A stretch of DNA of 64,000 nt, from contig DIET01000046.1 in NCBI GenBank assembly GCA_002418765.1, forward strand, positions 1-64,000. Reading direction: 5' to 3'. This document shows, in pieces, positions 44,157-52,936 of this stretch (positions within the stretch are counted from its first letter, which is position 1; each line of letters opens with the position of its first letter). The translations under genes were made by a program, and so were the position numbers. The notes beneath the pieces are model-generated. The model saw only the letters and a program-made list of their open reading frames with translations. It did not search any database and was not told where the DNA came from. The stretch comes from Peptococcaceae bacterium UBA5767 (lineage in GTDB: Bacteria > Bacillota > TC1 > UBA5767).

Positions 44157-44624
44157 TTATTTTGTAGAGCCCAAGCCACCCCTACGCTTATCTCTCATCG
44201 GAATGTCATCCTCCGTAATCAAATAATGCGTAAACAAAGCTTGGGCTATGGCATGATGCTTTTCTATGCGAAATGTCTTGACGCCATCATTGACCAAGCA
44301 GAGCATGATGTGCCCTTCATTGGTTTCATTGTCAACATAATCAGCATCGATCCAACCTTGAACATTGCATAACCTAACACCAAATTTATAGCCATGTCCG
44401 CTGCGTGAATTGATCAACAACACTTCATCTGGATTCATATAGACCTTTACACCTGTTGGTATAATAATCGTCGACCCTGGTTCCAACTCTATATCTTGCG
44501 GTGAGAAGAGATCATAACCAGCTGATTGACGGGTCGCCCGTCTGGGCAATATGATATCATGATAATCTAGAGAATGTGCATCTTGTATCCATTGTTTTTG
44601 ACTTATCTTTTCAAAGCGCCTCAT
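44157..44624 (-). CDS. dut: dUTP diphosphatase
   Basis: Hydrolyses dUTP to dUMP and pyrophosphate. The 155 residues hold the five trimeric dUTPase motifs: ATRQSAGYDLF, NSRSGHGYKFGVRL, the catalytic aspartate region QGWIDADYVDNE, KTFRIEKHHAIAQALF, and the C-terminal RRGGLGSTK. Motif 2 and 3 spacing is slightly unusual but complete. The start overlaps the M16 peptidase end by 14 bases, so the two are co-translated. Confidence 0.92.
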   Translation of the reverse strand: MRRFEKISQKQWIQDAHSLDYHDIILPRRATRQSAGYDLFSPQDIELEPGSTIIIPTGVKVYMNPDEVLLINSRSGHGYKFGVRLCNVQGWIDADYVDNETNEGHIMLCLVNDGVKTFRIEKHHAIAQALFTHYLITEDDIPMRDKRRGGLGSTK

Positions 44625-45900
44625 GAATTGTCCCCTTCAACTCTTGCCACCAAGTCATTACACTCTTTTTGTTACGCTCCACCCCAATCACGGCCATGGC
44701 ATAGGAGGATGGATCACAAAGTTTTTGGGCCAGTTCTTCCATGTTTTCAAAAGAAACTGCCTCCAGCTTTTGCAAAATTTCTTCTTCTTCAACAATCCGA
44801 TCTTGTTCCATCAGATTACTGCCGATGCGTTTCATTTTGGAAGATATGGATTCATTGCCCATGACGATATGCGCTCTCAGCTGATTTTTGGTCCGGTTGT
44901 ACTCTTTCTGGTTAAGACCACCATTTTTCACGTCCTCCAGCATACGCACAACCAAATCCAGCACCTGATTGACACTTTGATGCGACGTTCCGGCATAGAT
45001 AGAAAAAACACCCACATCGGAAAAAGACTGGTTGTAAGAATAAATGGAATAGGCCAGACCACGTTTTTCCCGAATTTCTTGAAATAGCCTTGAACTGCCG
45101 CTACCTCCCAAAATACTATTGAGCATAACCAAGGAAAAATATTCATCATCTTCTTTATGGGGACTTTGTATCCCCAAACAAAGATGTGATTGTTCCACTT
45201 TTTTTGCCTGGTAAATAAATCCTTTTCCGATTTTTCCTATAGGCTGCATGCTGTCATTATTTTTTTCTCTTTGGCGGTGGAGCATAAAATAATGCTCAAT
45301 CTGAGAAATGATTTCCTCTTCCAGAATATTCCCAGCCACGGAAACCACCATCTTATGAGGCTGATAATGCTCTTGATGAAAAGAGACTATCTGTTCTTGT
45401 GTCATGGATGAAATCCGATTTGCTGTTCCAAGAATATTGCGCCCCAAAGGGTGATGTGCGAACATTTCTTCCAAGAGAAGATCATGAACAGCGTCATCAG
45501 GCGTATCTTCATACATGGCGATTTCTTCCAAAACAACCATTTTTTCTCTGTCAATATTGTCTTGTGTAAAGGTACTGAAAAAGACCATATCACTGAGTAT
45601 GTCCAAAAGTAGCTGCTGGTCTTCCTTCAGAACTTTTCCATAGAAGCAAGTGTATTCTCGAGAAGTAAAAGCATTGAGAGAACCACCTTTTTCTTCAATC
45701 TCTTCCATGATCACTTGCGCGCTTCGGCGCACGGTCCCCTTAAACACCATGTGCTCGATCAAATGGGCAATACCATTGTTCTCCAAGGTTTCCCAACGAG
45801 AACCCGTCTTCACCCAAACGCCTATAGAAACTGTTTGCACTGTCTCTACCCGTTCTAGTCCTATTCGTAAACCATTGTCGCTGTTGTGCAATCGAATCAT
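44611..45900 (-). CDS. M16-family zinc peptidase (processing-peptidase type)
   Basis: A 429-residue insulinase-like protease related to Bacillus YmxG/MlpA. The inverted zinc site is HLIEHMVFKG near residue 48 with the distal glutamate in EEIAMYEDTPDD. The second half is the inactive paired domain with LGGSGSSRLFQEIREKRGLA near 270-290. It is cytosolic by sequence, with no signal peptide. Its physiological substrate is unknown. The 5' end faces the plus-strand tautomerase gene across a 121-base gap. Confidence 0.93.
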   Translation of the reverse strand: MIRLHNSDNGLRIGLERVETVQTVSIGVWVKTGSRWETLENNGIAHLIEHMVFKGTVRRSAQVIMEEIEEKGGSLNAFTSREYTCFYGKVLKEDQQLLLDILSDMVFFSTFTQDNIDREKMVVLEEIAMYEDTPDDAVHDLLLEEMFAHHPLGRNILGTANRISSMTQEQIVSFHQEHYQPHKMVVSVAGNILEEEIISQIEHYFMLHRQREKNNDSMQPIGKIGKGFIYQAKKVEQSHLCLGIQSPHKEDDEYFSLVMLNSILGGSGSSRLFQEIREKRGLAYSIYSYNQSFSDVGVFSIYAGTSHQSVNQVLDLVVRMLEDVKNGGLNQKEYNRTKNQLRAHIVMGNESISSKMKRIGSNLMEQDRIVEEEEILQKLEAVSFENMEELAQKLCDPSSYAMAVIGVERNKKSVMTWWQELKGTIHEAL

Positions 45901-45965
45901 CGCAACCTCACCATTCTTGTATTTTTTATCTTAGCATGAAGAGAGTATCTTTTCCACTCTACATA

Positions 45966-45997
45966 GTATTGCTCTGTTCTGTGCAATACGATAGAAT
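45966..45997 (+). promoter_or_regulatory. Promoter with inverted repeat before the tautomerase gene
   Basis: TTGCTC (45969-45974), a 17-base spacer and TAGAAT (45992-45997) form a good promoter. Across the -35 and spacer lies a perfect inverted repeat, GTATTGC (45966-45972) and GCAATAC (45983-45989), separated by ten bases. The placement suits a repressor operator. Confidence 0.65.
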
Positions 45998-46021
45998 AAA
46001 AAAGGAAAAGGAGGATAAACT

Positions 46022-46222
46022 ATGCCAATTGTTGATGTACATATCCGCGAACAGTCTTATGAGACTCGAGAGTCTATTGCCAAACGAATCACACAGGTGA
46101 TTGTAGAAGAAACACAGCATCCCGCTCATGCCGTAACCGTCATGTTTCACACCGTAAATCCAGATTACGTGGCAGCCGGGGGTGAAATGGTCGATAAACT
46201 GCTGAACAAATCCAAATCATAG
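46022..46222 (+). CDS. 4-oxalocrotonate tautomerase-family protein
   Basis: A small tautomerase of 66 residues beginning with the catalytic Pro after removal of Met (MPIVDVHIREQ). The helix region RESIAKRITQVIVEETQHPA is followed by the strand VTVMFHTVNPDYVAAGG. The ribosome site AAAGGAGGATAAAC is excellent. The family isomerises small 2-hydroxydienoates, but many members lack a known substrate. It is three bases ahead of a membrane-protein gene on the same strand, an uncommon pairing. Confidence 0.9.
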   Translation: MPIVDVHIREQSYETRESIAKRITQVIVEETQHPAHAVTVMFHTVNPDYVAAGGEMVDKLLNKSKS

Positions 46223-46225
46223 TTC

Positions 46226-46735
46226 ATGATGAAAACCAAAGATTTGGTCACTGGAGCCGTTTTGACGGCTATTTCGCTCATCATTCCCTTGGTATTCGGA
46301 GGGTTCTTACGTATTTATATTCCACCATTCAGTGCCACACTGGCTTCCCATGTTCCCTTGTTTTTGGCCATCACCATCAGCCCCTTCGTGGGTTCCATGG
46401 TGGGATTCGGTTCTGCTTTGGGTTTTCTTCTGATTCTCGGCCCCATCATAGGAGCCAGAGCCAGCGTGCACATCTTGCTGGGATGGATCGGCGGACTGCT
46501 ATATAGAAAGAATCAATCCTTAAGCAAGACATTATGGTTGATCTTGCCACTGCATGCACTAGGAGAAGCACTGGTCGTCTTGCCCTTTGGATTTGATGCT
46601 TACACCGCCTTGATCGTAGTAGGATTGGGTACTGCTTTGCACCACATCTTAGATGGCTTGCTCGCCTATATTATTTTTTCTCAGCTGATCCGTTTTTTTG
46701 GAAATCCCAAAAGACTTAACGAGGATCTGACATAG
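46226..46735 (+). CDS. Small integral membrane protein, possible ECF-type S component
   Basis: A 169-residue protein with about five hydrophobic helices, beginning KTKDLVTGAVLTAISLIIPL. Size, N-terminal pattern and the long glycine-rich third segment (GSMVGFGSALGFLLILGPII) resemble substrate-binding S components of ECF vitamin transporters, but I cannot assign a vitamin. No energising subunit genes are nearby, which is normal for group II ECF transporters. It is co-transcribed with the tautomerase and ends at a clear terminator. Confidence 0.7.
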   Translation: MMKTKDLVTGAVLTAISLIIPLVFGGFLRIYIPPFSATLASHVPLFLAITISPFVGSMVGFGSALGFLLILGPIIGARASVHILLGWIGGLLYRKNQSLSKTLWLILPLHALGEALVVLPFGFDAYTALIVVGLGTALHHILDGLLAYIIFSQLIRFFGNPKRLNEDLT

Positions 46736-46744
46736 ACAACAATC

Positions 46745-46776
46745 AAAAAAGGCGAATCTGCTGATTCGCCTTTTTT
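46745..46776. terminator. Bidirectional terminator
   Basis: AAAAAAGGCGAATC-TGCT-GATTCGCCTTTTTT is a perfect 14-pair hairpin with A and T flanks. It ends the plus-strand membrane-protein gene and the convergent L25 gene. Confidence 0.93.
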
Positions 46777-46786
46777 ATTCCTTTTG

Positions 46787-47413
46787 TTACTCTTCGTCTG
46801 ATGCACCCTTGTCAAACACAGGTTCAATCACTTCTTCTTCCTCAGACTCTTCTTCTTCCGAAATACGGTTAATGTATGCCAATACTACTGTTTCATCCAA
46901 CTCATGCAGTGGCTCAATGGTATCTGGCAAATCCAAATCTCCAACAGTCAAGGGTACATGAACCGTCAGTTTGCTGGCATCAATGTCAATGCTCTGCATG
47001 ATATCTTTGGGCATACAATGCACTTCCAACTCGGAAATATTTTGCCCTATCAGAATACCTTTTTTGTTGAATTCTTCCGTGTTGTGCAAGATGATGGGAA
47101 TTCTAATTTTAACGGCTTGTCCGCTAATCAAGTGACGGAAATCCACATGAATCACTTGTTGTGACAAAGGATCTCTTTGCACATCCTGAATATTGGTCTG
47201 CAAGATTTCTCCATCCAAAGTCAGACTGACCATCGACGAAGCACCAAACTGCCCTACAATTTTATCAAATATCTTCCTGTCCACCTTAATATTTCGGGAT
47301 TCTTCGCCACGACCGTAAATCACGCCCGGTACAACCCCACCCCTTCTCAATTGCTTGGAGCCAGTTGTCCCTTTGCTTTCTCTTAATTCTGCACTTAACG
47401 TTGGCACTGCCAT
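46787..47413 (-). CDS. rplY: Ribosomal protein L25/Ctc (5S rRNA-binding, long form)
   Basis: The 208 residues comprise an N-terminal L25 domain (about 1-92, LSAELRESKGTTGSKQLRRG followed by GVVPGVIYG) that binds 5S rRNA, and a C-terminal TL5-type beta domain (VKIRIPIILHNTEEFNKKG, HVPLTVGDLDLP). A very acidic tail follows (EEEESEEEEVIEP). The start is ATG 47413 (MAVPTLSAEL), behind GGAGGAATACAT; a longer frame to 47452 is not supported. In Bacillus the homolog Ctc is a general stress protein; regulation here is unknown. It forms its own transcript. Confidence 0.93.
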   Translation of the reverse strand: MAVPTLSAELRESKGTTGSKQLRRGGVVPGVIYGRGEESRNIKVDRKIFDKIVGQFGASSMVSLTLDGEILQTNIQDVQRDPLSQQVIHVDFRHLISGQAVKIRIPIILHNTEEFNKKGILIGQNISELEVHCMPKDIMQSIDIDASKLTVHVPLTVGDLDLPDTIEPLHELDETVVLAYINRISEEEESEEEEVIEPVFDKGASDEE

Positions 47414-47544
47414 ATGTATTCCTCCTTCATGGTTACTCGTCATGTTGTTCAAGATTTTAAAAGGTCATGAAAATCCTTCTCTATTGATAAGCACCGATAT
47501 AGTATATTCCATGGTACACTGAAATACCATAGAATTCAACACTT

Positions 47545-50500
47545 TTACATGTTTTTTCGAGCCACGGCCAGCATTAGCTTCAGGCGATTTATCTGGTTGA
47601 CCCGGCTGGCTCCAGGATCATAATCAATCGGAGCAATGTTGCTCTGGGGATAGCGTTTTCTGAGCTCTTTGATCATCCCTTTTCCGGTCACATGATTGGG
47701 CAAACAGGCAAAGGGTTGAATGCAAGCAATATTATTGACACCATGATGCAACAATTCCACCATCTCAGCCGTAAGGAACCAACCTTCTCCCGTTCGATTG
47801 CCCAACGACAAAATATCCTTGGCCCCCTCGGTAAGGGTATCCAAGGTCGCAGGCGGTTCAAATCTTGCACTTTTTTTAAGTACTTTACGCATCTCACTAC
47901 GAAACATTTCCATCAAGGCCACACCCATTCTGGCCACGTTTTTATCCCATAATGATCCTGCCAGCTCTTCTTGATTGAAAATGTTCCCATGAAGTGAATA
48001 CAAAAAGAAATCAAGCAGATCAGGCACCACCGCTTCCGCTCCTTCATCTTCAATGGCTTGAACAATCTGGTTGTTGGCAAAAGGATGAAACTTCACCAAA
48101 ATCTCGCCTACCACACCCACCTTGGGCTTGTTGGTTTGTACAATGTCACATTGATCAAAATAAGCTACAATCTCCCTGATATGGCGATGGAAATCTCTAA
48201 AAGAGGCCTTCTCAAGCGATCCCAGTATCGTTTGAATAAATCTGGCCACATCAAGATCTGTCCGTCCCTTTTCCGTTTCGTAGGGTCGGATTCGATTCGA
48301 TACCCGCATAAGCAGATCGCCATAAACGATTGCCATGATCAAGCGCTGCAGCATAGGCAGAGTGAGCTTGAAGCCAGGGGCCTTTTCCAAACCCTTTCCA
48401 GCATTCAGCGGAATCACCGGAACATGTCCTATCCCAGCATCATGCAAGGCTTTTCTTATGAAGGCAATATAGTTTGTCGCCCGACAACCTCCTCCTGTTT
48501 GCGTAATGATGACACTTGTTTCATGGAGATCAAAATCCCCGGTAAGCAAGCCTTCCATAATCTGACCCGTCACCAAAATAGAAGGGTAGCAAGCATCATT
48601 GTTGACATACTTTAATCCCAGCTCAACCGATTGGGGTGTTACTTCTGGTAGACGCTTCACCTGATAACCAGAATTCTGCAATGCTTTTTCCAAAAAGACA
48701 AAGTGAATGGGTGACATCTCTGGTATCAAAATGGTGTGCGTTTTTCTCATTTCCTTGGTAAAAACCGGAAAAACGACTTCAGGTTTAACACGTTGCATCC
48801 CTATATTTTTTTTGCTTCTTTCTTTCATTGCAGCCACAAGAGAGCGTATCCTGATTCTGGCCGCTCCTAAATTATTGATCTCGTCAATTTTCAGCACGGT
48901 GAAAAGCTTGCCATAAGATTCCAAAATCTCCTGCACCTGATCTGTGGTCACCGCATCCAATCCGCACCCAAAGGAATTGAGTTGGACCACTTCAAGGTTC
49001 TTGTGCTGCAGTGAAAAATGGGCAGCATTATAAAGACGTGTATGATACATCCACTGATCGACTACCCGAATAGGTCTGGGTACCCGACTCAAATGGGCTA
49101 CAGCATCCTCAGAAAGAACCGCCACGCCAAGCGTATTGATCATCTCCGGAATACCATGATTGACCTCAGGATCAATATGATAAGGGCGTCCAGCCAAAAC
49201 AATGCCGGCAACTTGATGACTTTCCATATAGTGAAGAGCGCTTTCTCCTTTTTGCCGTACATCCTCATGGTATTGCTCCAATGCAGCATAGGCCAGATCG
49301 GTTGCCCTGCCTATTTCCATGGAAGAAATATGAAACTGCTGACCCAGTTCTTGCAACAAACGCTTTTTCATACGCTTTGGATGATGAAGGGGCAAAAAAG
49401 GATGCAAAAAGACTACCTTGTCCTCCCTCAAAACATCCATATTGTTGGCAATCACTTCTGGATAAGAAGTAACTATGGGGCAATTGAATTGATTGTCTGC
49501 TCCTTCATCTTCTTTGATGTCATACGGTATGGAAGGATAAAAAATAATATCCACTTCTTTCTGTATCAAATCCATTATGTGCCCATTGGCCAGTTTTGCC
49601 GGATAGCACAACGATTCAGAAGGAATGGTCTCCATACCCAATTCATATATTTCCTTGGATGAGCGTTTGGAACAGACCACTCTAAAACCTAGCTCAGTAA
49701 AAAAAGTGTGCCAAAACGGATAGTGGGCATACATATTGAGAACACGCGGTATCCCGACAGAGCCTCGTATTGCCTCTGCCGGCGTTAATGATTTGTATTG
49801 AAAAACACGACGATATTTGTATTCATACAAATTGGGCAAATCAAGATCTTGTTTGTTCATCCCCGCACCACGTTCACAACGGTTCCCGGTAATGTAACTT
49901 CTATCATCAGGAAAGTGATTGACCGTAAGCAAACAATGATTGCCGCACAGTCCGCAGCGGCTCAAACTGGAATCATACGTAAAGGCTTCCAGCTCTTCTC
50001 TACTCAGCATCGTTGTTTTTTCTTGTTCGATCCAGCGCTCCTTGGCAATCAAGGCAGCGCCAAAAGCACCCATAATTCCTGATATATCGGGTCTTACGGC
50101 TTCCCGGCCGGTGATGAGTTCAAAAGCGCGAAGAACAGAATCATTGTAAAATGTTCCTCCTTGCACCACGATTCTTTCACCAAAATCCTCTGGGCTGCGA
50201 AGCTTGATGACTTTGTACAAAGCATTCTTGATCACAGAGTAAGATATGCCTGCTGAGATATCCTCTACGTTGGAGCCTTCTTTCTGGACCTGCTTGATCT
50301 TCGAATTCATAAAAACCGTACACCGGGTGCCCAGATCTACAGGGTTTTTGCTATAAATTCCAGCTTTCCCAAAGTCCTTGACATCCATATTGAGTGATTT
50401 GGAAAATGTCTCGATAAAGGACCCACAACCAGATGAGCAGGCCTCATTAAGTTTAATGGAATCAATCACACCATCATGGATCATCATGCACTTCATATCC

Positions 50501-51780
50501 TGACCCCCGATGTCCAAAATGAAATCTACACCCGGAAGGAAAAAATTGGCTGCCTTCTGGTGAGCCACTGTCTCGATTTCACCTATATCAATATGCAAAG
50601 CGGCCTTCAATAAACCCTCGCCATACCCTGTCACAGCCGACTTCGCAATTTTAATATTTTCTGGCAATGAATCCAACATGGTTTTCAAAACATCTACCGT
50701 ATTCAAAAGAGGTGATCCCTGATTATTTCCATAGTAGGAATAGACAAGTCTGCCCAACTCATCAATCAAAGCAATCTTGCTGGTCGTGCTTCCTGCATCA
50801 ATACCCAAGAAGCAATACCCCTCCGCTTCTTCAGGTCTGATTTTTCCTACTTTGGCCTGTTCGTGTCTCTCGACAAAGGCTTGGTACTCTGGTTCATCCA
50901 CAAACAAAGGATGAAGTGAAGTGGTTTTCCCCAAATCTTTGGTGAACAAAGAATCAAGCTTATCAATCAAGTGAGAAAACTGTAACAATTCACCCTGTCT
51001 GGAATACAATGCCGTACCGATAGCCACAAAGTACTGGGAGTCCTCTGGAAAAATCACTTCTTCCTCACTGAGATCAAGGGTGTCCTGAAAACGATTGCGC
51101 AATTCACTTAAAAAATACAATGGTCCACCCAGCAAAGCTACATTGCCGCGTATCGGTCGTCCACAGGCAAGTCCAGAAATCGTCTGATTGACCACTGCCT
51201 GGAAGATTGAACGTGCAATATCTGATTTGGCTGCCCCCTCATTCAACAGTGGCTGAATATCCGTTTTGGCAAAAACACCGCACCTAGAAGCAATGGGATA
51301 TATTTGTCTGGCCTGCTTAGACAATGCATTGAGTCCTTCTACATCTGTCTCCAGCAAAATAGCCATCTGGTCGATGAATGCTCCTGTGCCTCCAGCACAA
51401 GTACCATTCATCCTTTGTTCCATGTTGGCTCCAAAGTAGGTGATTTTCGCATCCTCTCCACCGAGTTCAATAGCAACATCCGTCCGGGGGATCAATTCCT
51501 CTACAGCCACAGAACAAGCAATCACTTCTTGTACAAACCCAATCCCCAGTTTTTCCGCGATTGACAATCCCCCTGAACCAGTCATCATCAAGGTAACCAG
51601 GTTTTGCTCCAATATCGTCAGATTTTGGGCATACGTATCCTTTAAAAGCTCCACCACAGTTTCCCGCACATTGGAGTAATGTCTTCTGTATTCCTTAAAA
51701 AGAGTCCTACCCGCTTCATCAAGAATAATCATCTTGACAGTGGTAGAACCCACATCAATTCCTGCATGAAATCGTTTCAT
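47545..51780 (-). CDS. Giant 2-hydroxyacyl-CoA dehydratase activase (two ATPase domains plus dehydratase-like part)
   Basis: The 1411 residues match the long acyl-CoA dehydratase activase family. Two ASKHA ATPase domains lie in tandem: the first begins HAGIDVGSTTVKMIILDEAG and carries NGTCAGGTGAFI, the second begins LGIDAGSTTSKIALIDELG near residue 323 and carries NEACSSGCGSFI. Cysteines in these motifs would hold a [4Fe-4S] cluster between the two halves, as in the dimeric HgdC activators. A cysteine-rich knuckle (CGLCGNHC) and a DUF2229/HgdB-like region follow to the end. In characterised relatives ATP hydrolysis drives a low-potential electron to a dehydratase or reductase. No cognate dehydratase gene is visible here, so the partner is unknown. 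Confidence 0.92.
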   Translation of the reverse strand: MKRFHAGIDVGSTTVKMIILDEAGRTLFKEYRRHYSNVRETVVELLKDTYAQNLTILEQNLVTLMMTGSGGLSIAEKLGIGFVQEVIACSVAVEELIPRTDVAIELGGEDAKITYFGANMEQRMNGTCAGGTGAFIDQMAILLETDVEGLNALSKQARQIYPIASRCGVFAKTDIQPLLNEGAAKSDIARSIFQAVVNQTISGLACGRPIRGNVALLGGPLYFLSELRNRFQDTLDLSEEEVIFPEDSQYFVAIGTALYSRQGELLQFSHLIDKLDSLFTKDLGKTTSLHPLFVDEPEYQAFVERHEQAKVGKIRPEEAEGYCFLGIDAGSTTSKIALIDELGRLVYSYYGNNQGSPLLNTVDVLKTMLDSLPENIKIAKSAVTGYGEGLLKAALHIDIGEIETVAHQKAANFFLPGVDFILDIGGQDMKCMMIHDGVIDSIKLNEACSSGCGSFIETFSKSLNMDVKDFGKAGIYSKNPVDLGTRCTVFMNSKIKQVQKEGSNVEDISAGISYSVIKNALYKVIKLRSPEDFGERIVVQGGTFYNDSVLRAFELITGREAVRPDISGIMGAFGAALIAKERWIEQEKTTMLSREELEAFTYDSSLSRCGLCGNHCLLTVNHFPDDRSYITGNRCERGAGMNKQDLDLPNLYEYKYRRVFQYKSLTPAEAIRGSVGIPRVLNMYAHYPFWHTFFTELGFRVVCSKRSSKEIYELGMETIPSESLCYPAKLANGHIMDLIQKEVDIIFYPSIPYDIKEDEGADNQFNCPIVTSYPEVIANNMDVLREDKVVFLHPFLPLHHPKRMKKRLLQELGQQFHISSMEIGRATDLAYAALEQYHEDVRQKGESALHYMESHQVAGIVLAGRPYHIDPEVNHGIPEMINTLGVAVLSEDAVAHLSRVPRPIRVVDQWMYHTRLYNAAHFSLQHKNLEVVQLNSFGCGLDAVTTDQVQEILESYGKLFTVLKIDEINNLGAARIRIRSLVAAMKERSKKNIGMQRVKPEVVFPVFTKEMRKTHTILIPEMSPIHFVFLEKALQNSGYQVKRLPEVTPQSVELGLKYVNNDACYPSILVTGQIMEGLLTGDFDLHETSVIITQTGGGCRATNYIAFIRKALHDAGIGHVPVIPLNAGKGLEKAPGFKLTLPMLQRLIMAIVYGDLLMRVSNRIRPYETEKGRTDLDVARFIQTILGSLEKASFRDFHRHIREIVAYFDQCDIVQTNKPKVGVVGEILVKFHPFANNQIVQAIEDEGAEAVVPDLLDFFLYSLHGNIFNQEELAGSLWDKNVARMGVALMEMFRSEMRKVLKKSARFEPPATLDTLTEGAKDILSLGNRTGEGWFLTAEMVELLHHGVNNIACIQPFACLPNHVTGKGMIKELRKRYPQSNIAPIDYDPGASRVNQINRLKLMLAVARKNM

Positions 51781-51792
51781 GTTGATCCTCCA

Positions 51793-52932
51793 TCAAACAA
51801 ACAACGAAAGAACTTGGTTGCTATATCTTCGGCCTAATTCCGTCAGCCTCAAGTGTCCATCGGCGATCAGGAGCATATCCCAATCGAGAAATTTCTGAAT
51901 CTCTTGTCCATACAACATCATCAGATCCAATCCGTGACGTTGCTTGAATGCACCCAACTCCACCCCTTTTGTGAGTCGCAGTCCCAAAAAAATAGTTTCT
52001 TCACGTTCCATTTTCGCATCGACCATTTCTACTATTGCCACCGCATTCTCTGTTTGATGAACGCCATTGATATAATCACCTATCGTACGATGATTGACCA
52101 GCCTGCGTTGATCCAGGCGGGAAGTAGAACCCAGTCCGATGCCCAAATATGGTTCATTGTGCCAGTACACCAGATTATGCTTTGACACAGCTTGATTCCT
52201 GGCATAATTGCTTATTTCATACCGTCCCATGGTACTGGTATCAAGTAGTTCATCCTTCTTGCGATCGATCCGGCTGGCCATGTCTTCTTCCGGCAAATGA
52301 AGCTCGCCTCTTTTTTGCCATCGGCCAAAAGGGGTACCTTCTTCCACTTTCAAATCATAGATCGAAAGATGGGATATGGGATACGCTAAGACACTCCTCA
52401 GTGTGTCTGCAAAAGATTCTGTGGTCTGCCCAGGAATGTTGGCCATGAGATCCACCGAGACTTGGTCCACACCAGCAGAGAAAAGATCTTCCAGAGCTTG
52501 TAGCGCCTGTTTGGCCGTATGGGTACGTCCTAACAATCTCAATTCCTCATCTCGAAGAGACTGTATACCCAATGATACCCTATGAATGCCGCTCCTCACA
52601 AATTTTTCTATGGTATGTCGATGAATGGTCCCTGGATTGGCTTCCAGGGTTATCTCGATATGCTCATCAAAATCAACATGAGCGTGTATCTGATCTAGTA
52701 AACCGATCAGGAGTTCCTCTGGCAACACCGTTGGCGTTCCCCCGCCAATATACAGCGTCTTAAGCTTGGGTTCTAAATATATCGCTCGTTGAACAAGCTC
52801 TTTCGTCAATGCCCTCATGTATGCCTTCTGTTCTGTTAAGTCCACATGAGAAAAACTTGCAAAATCACAATAATGGCATTTGCTCAGACAAAAAGGAATA
52901 TGAACGTACAACGAGCTTGCTAAGGTATTCAC
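51793..52932 (-). CDS. hemW: Radical SAM heme chaperone HemW
   Basis: A CPO-III-like radical SAM protein that traffics heme rather than oxidising coproporphyrinogen. The cluster motif is PFCLSKCHYCDFASF, then YIGGGTPTVL, EANPGT, and the HemW-specific HNLVYW, followed by YLGIGLGSTSR. I place the start at GTG 52932, five bases after the lepA stop and behind ACGAGGAT, which gives about 379 residues. A reading from 53001 would overlap lepA by 65 bases and adds non-conserved sequence. The lepA-hemW order is standard in Firmicutes. Confidence 0.93.
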   Translation of the reverse strand: MNTLASSLYVHIPFCLSKCHYCDFASFSHVDLTEQKAYMRALTKELVQRAIYLEPKLKTLYIGGGTPTVLPEELLIGLLDQIHAHVDFDEHIEITLEANPGTIHRHTIEKFVRSGIHRVSLGIQSLRDEELRLLGRTHTAKQALQALEDLFSAGVDQVSVDLMANIPGQTTESFADTLRSVLAYPISHLSIYDLKVEEGTPFGRWQKRGELHLPEEDMASRIDRKKDELLDTSTMGRYEISNYARNQAVSKHNLVYWHNEPYLGIGLGSTSRLDQRRLVNHRTIGDYINGVHQTENAVAIVEMVDAKMEREETIFLGLRLTKGVELGAFKQRHGLDLMMLYGQEIQKFLDWDMLLIADGHLRLTELGRRYSNQVLSLFV

Positions 52933-52936
52933 AACA

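Noticed and set aside
47490..47544. Weak inverted repeat ATGGTA...TACCAT between the activase and L25 genes
   Set aside because: Only six pairs with an eight-base loop and no T run; not convincing as a terminator, though some end signal for the activase gene must be near.
49018..49662. A 214-codon plus-strand open frame
   Set aside because: Antisense to the dehydratase activase gene; composition is that of a reverse-complement shadow.
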